64,000 nucleotides of DNA, from the NCBI RefSeq assembly GCF_900143075.1, contig NZ_FRCY01000007.1, positions 186,001 through 250,000 of the forward strand. Reading direction: 5' to 3'. The notes beneath the pieces are model-generated. The model saw only the letters and a program-made list of their open reading frames with translations. It did no database searches and was not told the origin of the DNA. This DNA is from Cyclobacterium lianum. GTDB lineage: Bacteria > Bacteroidota > Bacteroidia > Cytophagales > Cyclobacteriaceae. Both the position numbers and the translations under genes were made by a program. Below, piece after piece: positions 63,054 through 64,000 of this stretch. Every line of letters starts with the position of its first letter. The first letter of the stretch is position 1.

Positions 63054-64000
63054 CTACTTTATCAAACGAAGCCATCTGGCACCATGTGCTTCCAACAGCA
63101 CTGGACGACCTAAATCCAATATTTCACCCGATACAGCATCTTCCATGCGGGTGTATTTTATCCCTTTGATCTCCAATTGGCAGGCTACAGATGAACCCTC
63201 TTCATTCATCAAAAAATAGTGGTCTACTTCCGGTCCGGCCAGCCTGTAAACTATAGCCTGATCGGTAGAGATTGTTGGTACAGCCCCCAACGCTGTGAGT
63301 AAGCCGCTGAGAAAATCTTCTGCCGGAAAATTACCTCTGTTGAAGCAGGACCGGCTTGCTTCAAAGCCGATAATGAGCGCCTCTCCCCTGCCTTTTTTCA
63401 TCTGTGTTACCGCTGGTTTGCCATTGTCAAAATATTTCAACACTTTGGCTCCCTCCACCCGCAGGTCTGCTATTGAACCTGTAAGTTCCCGCCCGTCTAT
63501 TTTCCAATTCCTATTGATCCCCGAATACTGGTATTCTCTGAGCACAGTGCCAAATAACTTTGCAAAGGGAGAATCGGAGCCTCTGGGAAATAGGGCAGAA
63601 TAGGTATCCATCCATGCGCCTGGCATATCCATGACCAGTCTGCCACCTTCATGAACGTACTGCTCCAGCAGGGGAAGCAGTTCCTGATTCAGTGCCAGAA
63701 CAGCCGGCAAATAAAGGATCGGATACCTGCCGGCAAGGCCTTCCCTGATATCCTCCGGATTGACAAATTCAAAAGGAATGTCCTTATTGATGAGTGCCCT
63801 GCTGAGCCCCACCCTGGCTTCCATAGGCCGGTACCTCAGACTATCCTGTCCTTTTATGGAAAGTGCCGTCCAAATCGCCTCATTGTCCCAGTCAAACAGT
63901 ATGCCTACCTGGGGTTCTTTGTGAAGGGACCAGATCTCATCCCGGAATTTTTGCATGGCCCGGGCAATTTTACCTACTGCAATGGCCCTTTCGGTGATTT
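63054..64000 (-). CDS. GH42-like beta-galactosidase, C-terminal part (partial)
   Basis: The frame is open to the right edge of the window, so the catalytic barrel lies beyond it. The visible ~315 residues hold the beta-galactosidase trimerisation domain, a flavodoxin/glutamine-amidotransferase-like fold (VGILFDWDNEAIW, EGLAGRYPILYLPAVLAL, YVHEGGRLVMDMPGAWMD), followed by a small C-terminal beta domain (YFLMNEEGSSVACQLEI, GARWLRLIK). This arrangement is typical of family 42 glycoside hydrolases that cleave terminal beta-galactosides. Without the catalytic domain the substrate cannot be fixed. Confidence 0.8.
   Translation of the reverse strand, partial: ITERAIAVGKIARAMQKFRDEIWSLHKEPQVGILFDWDNEAIWTALSIKGQDSLRYRPMEARVGLSRALINKDIPFEFVNPEDIREGLAGRYPILYLPAVLALNQELLPLLEQYVHEGGRLVMDMPGAWMDTYSALFPRGSDSPFAKLFGTVLREYQYSGINRNWKIDGRELTGSIADLRVEGAKVLKYFDNGKPAVTQMKKGRGEALIIGFEASRSCFNRGNFPAEDFLSGLLTALGAVPTISTDQAIVYRLAGPEVDHYFLMNEEGSSVACQLEIKGIKYTRMEDAVSGEILDLGRPVLLEAHGARWLRLIK

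Overview
The window looks like chromosomal DNA of a Bacteroidota species, most likely Cytophagales (Cyclobacteriaceae/Algoriphagus-like); the genus is a guess. Evidence: promoter -7 boxes of the Bacteroidota type TAnnTTTG, few Shine-Dalgarno sequences, a TamL lipoprotein paired with TamB, two DUF4199 membrane proteins, a Bacteroidota-type LptE, a methionine synthase split into two genes, and LytTR two-component signalling. Most of it is housekeeping and signalling core genome. No prophage, integron, CRISPR array, insertion sequence, rRNA or tRNA was seen.

Layout. 1-2263: end of a metal-chelate/cobalamin-type ABC importer operon (binding protein tail, permease, ATPase). 2473-6401: a diheme cytochrome c, an SDR protein lacking the usual Tyr/Lys pair, and a MarR regulator next to a flavin reductase plus [2Fe-2S] ferredoxin pair with dyad operators. 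6444-12178: a 7TM hybrid histidine kinase, a small gene remnant, and a TPR kinase/LytTR regulator pair. 12473-14934: glycerate kinase and a Na+/alanine symporter. 15096-17458: proB-proA. 18007-22253: a tightly overlapping minus-strand operon of a dihydroorotase-like pseudoenzyme, two DUF4199 proteins and two family 2 glycosyltransferases. 22631-30209: a minus-strand operon led by an S-box (SAM-I) riboswitch: metH N-terminal half, metH C-terminal half, metF, an unknown protein, a CCA tRNA nucleotidyltransferase and a TPR protein. 30303-35914: an internally duplicated barrel-like secreted protein and a 1317-residue GAF/PAS hybrid kinase. 36096-38235: NUDIX, DUF819 and thioredoxin-like ferredoxin operon. 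38457-45870: AceK, gamma carbonic anhydrase, a YceI lipoprotein, pabB-gdhA-dinB, a multi-hairpin intergenic repeat and a small membrane protein. 45874-53206: tamB-tamL. 53594-58193: miaB, sigma-54 activator, lptE, unknown, secG. 58353-62894: sterol-desaturase-like hydroxylase, unknown, groES-groEL, a lone receiver. 63054-64000: C-terminal part of a GH42-like beta-galactosidase, running off the window.

How genes work together. The riboswitch operon holds most of the methionine regeneration cycle (MetF makes 5-methyl-THF; the MetH halves use it on homocysteine) and is probably repressed by S-adenosylmethionine; a tRNA-maturation gene lies in the same run. tamB-tamL and the miaB-to-secG cluster are envelope-biogenesis loci. 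The flavin reductase and ferredoxin form a short electron-transfer chain probably controlled by the adjacent MarR protein.

Nothing here is clearly a new defence or mobile system. The items most worth checking are the extent of the riboswitch operon, the catalytically stripped dihydroorotase homologue in its glycosyltransferase operon, the leader-like arrangement before the NUDIX gene, the dyads around the MarR gene, the multi-hairpin intergenic repeat and a 46-codon gene remnant with its own terminator.
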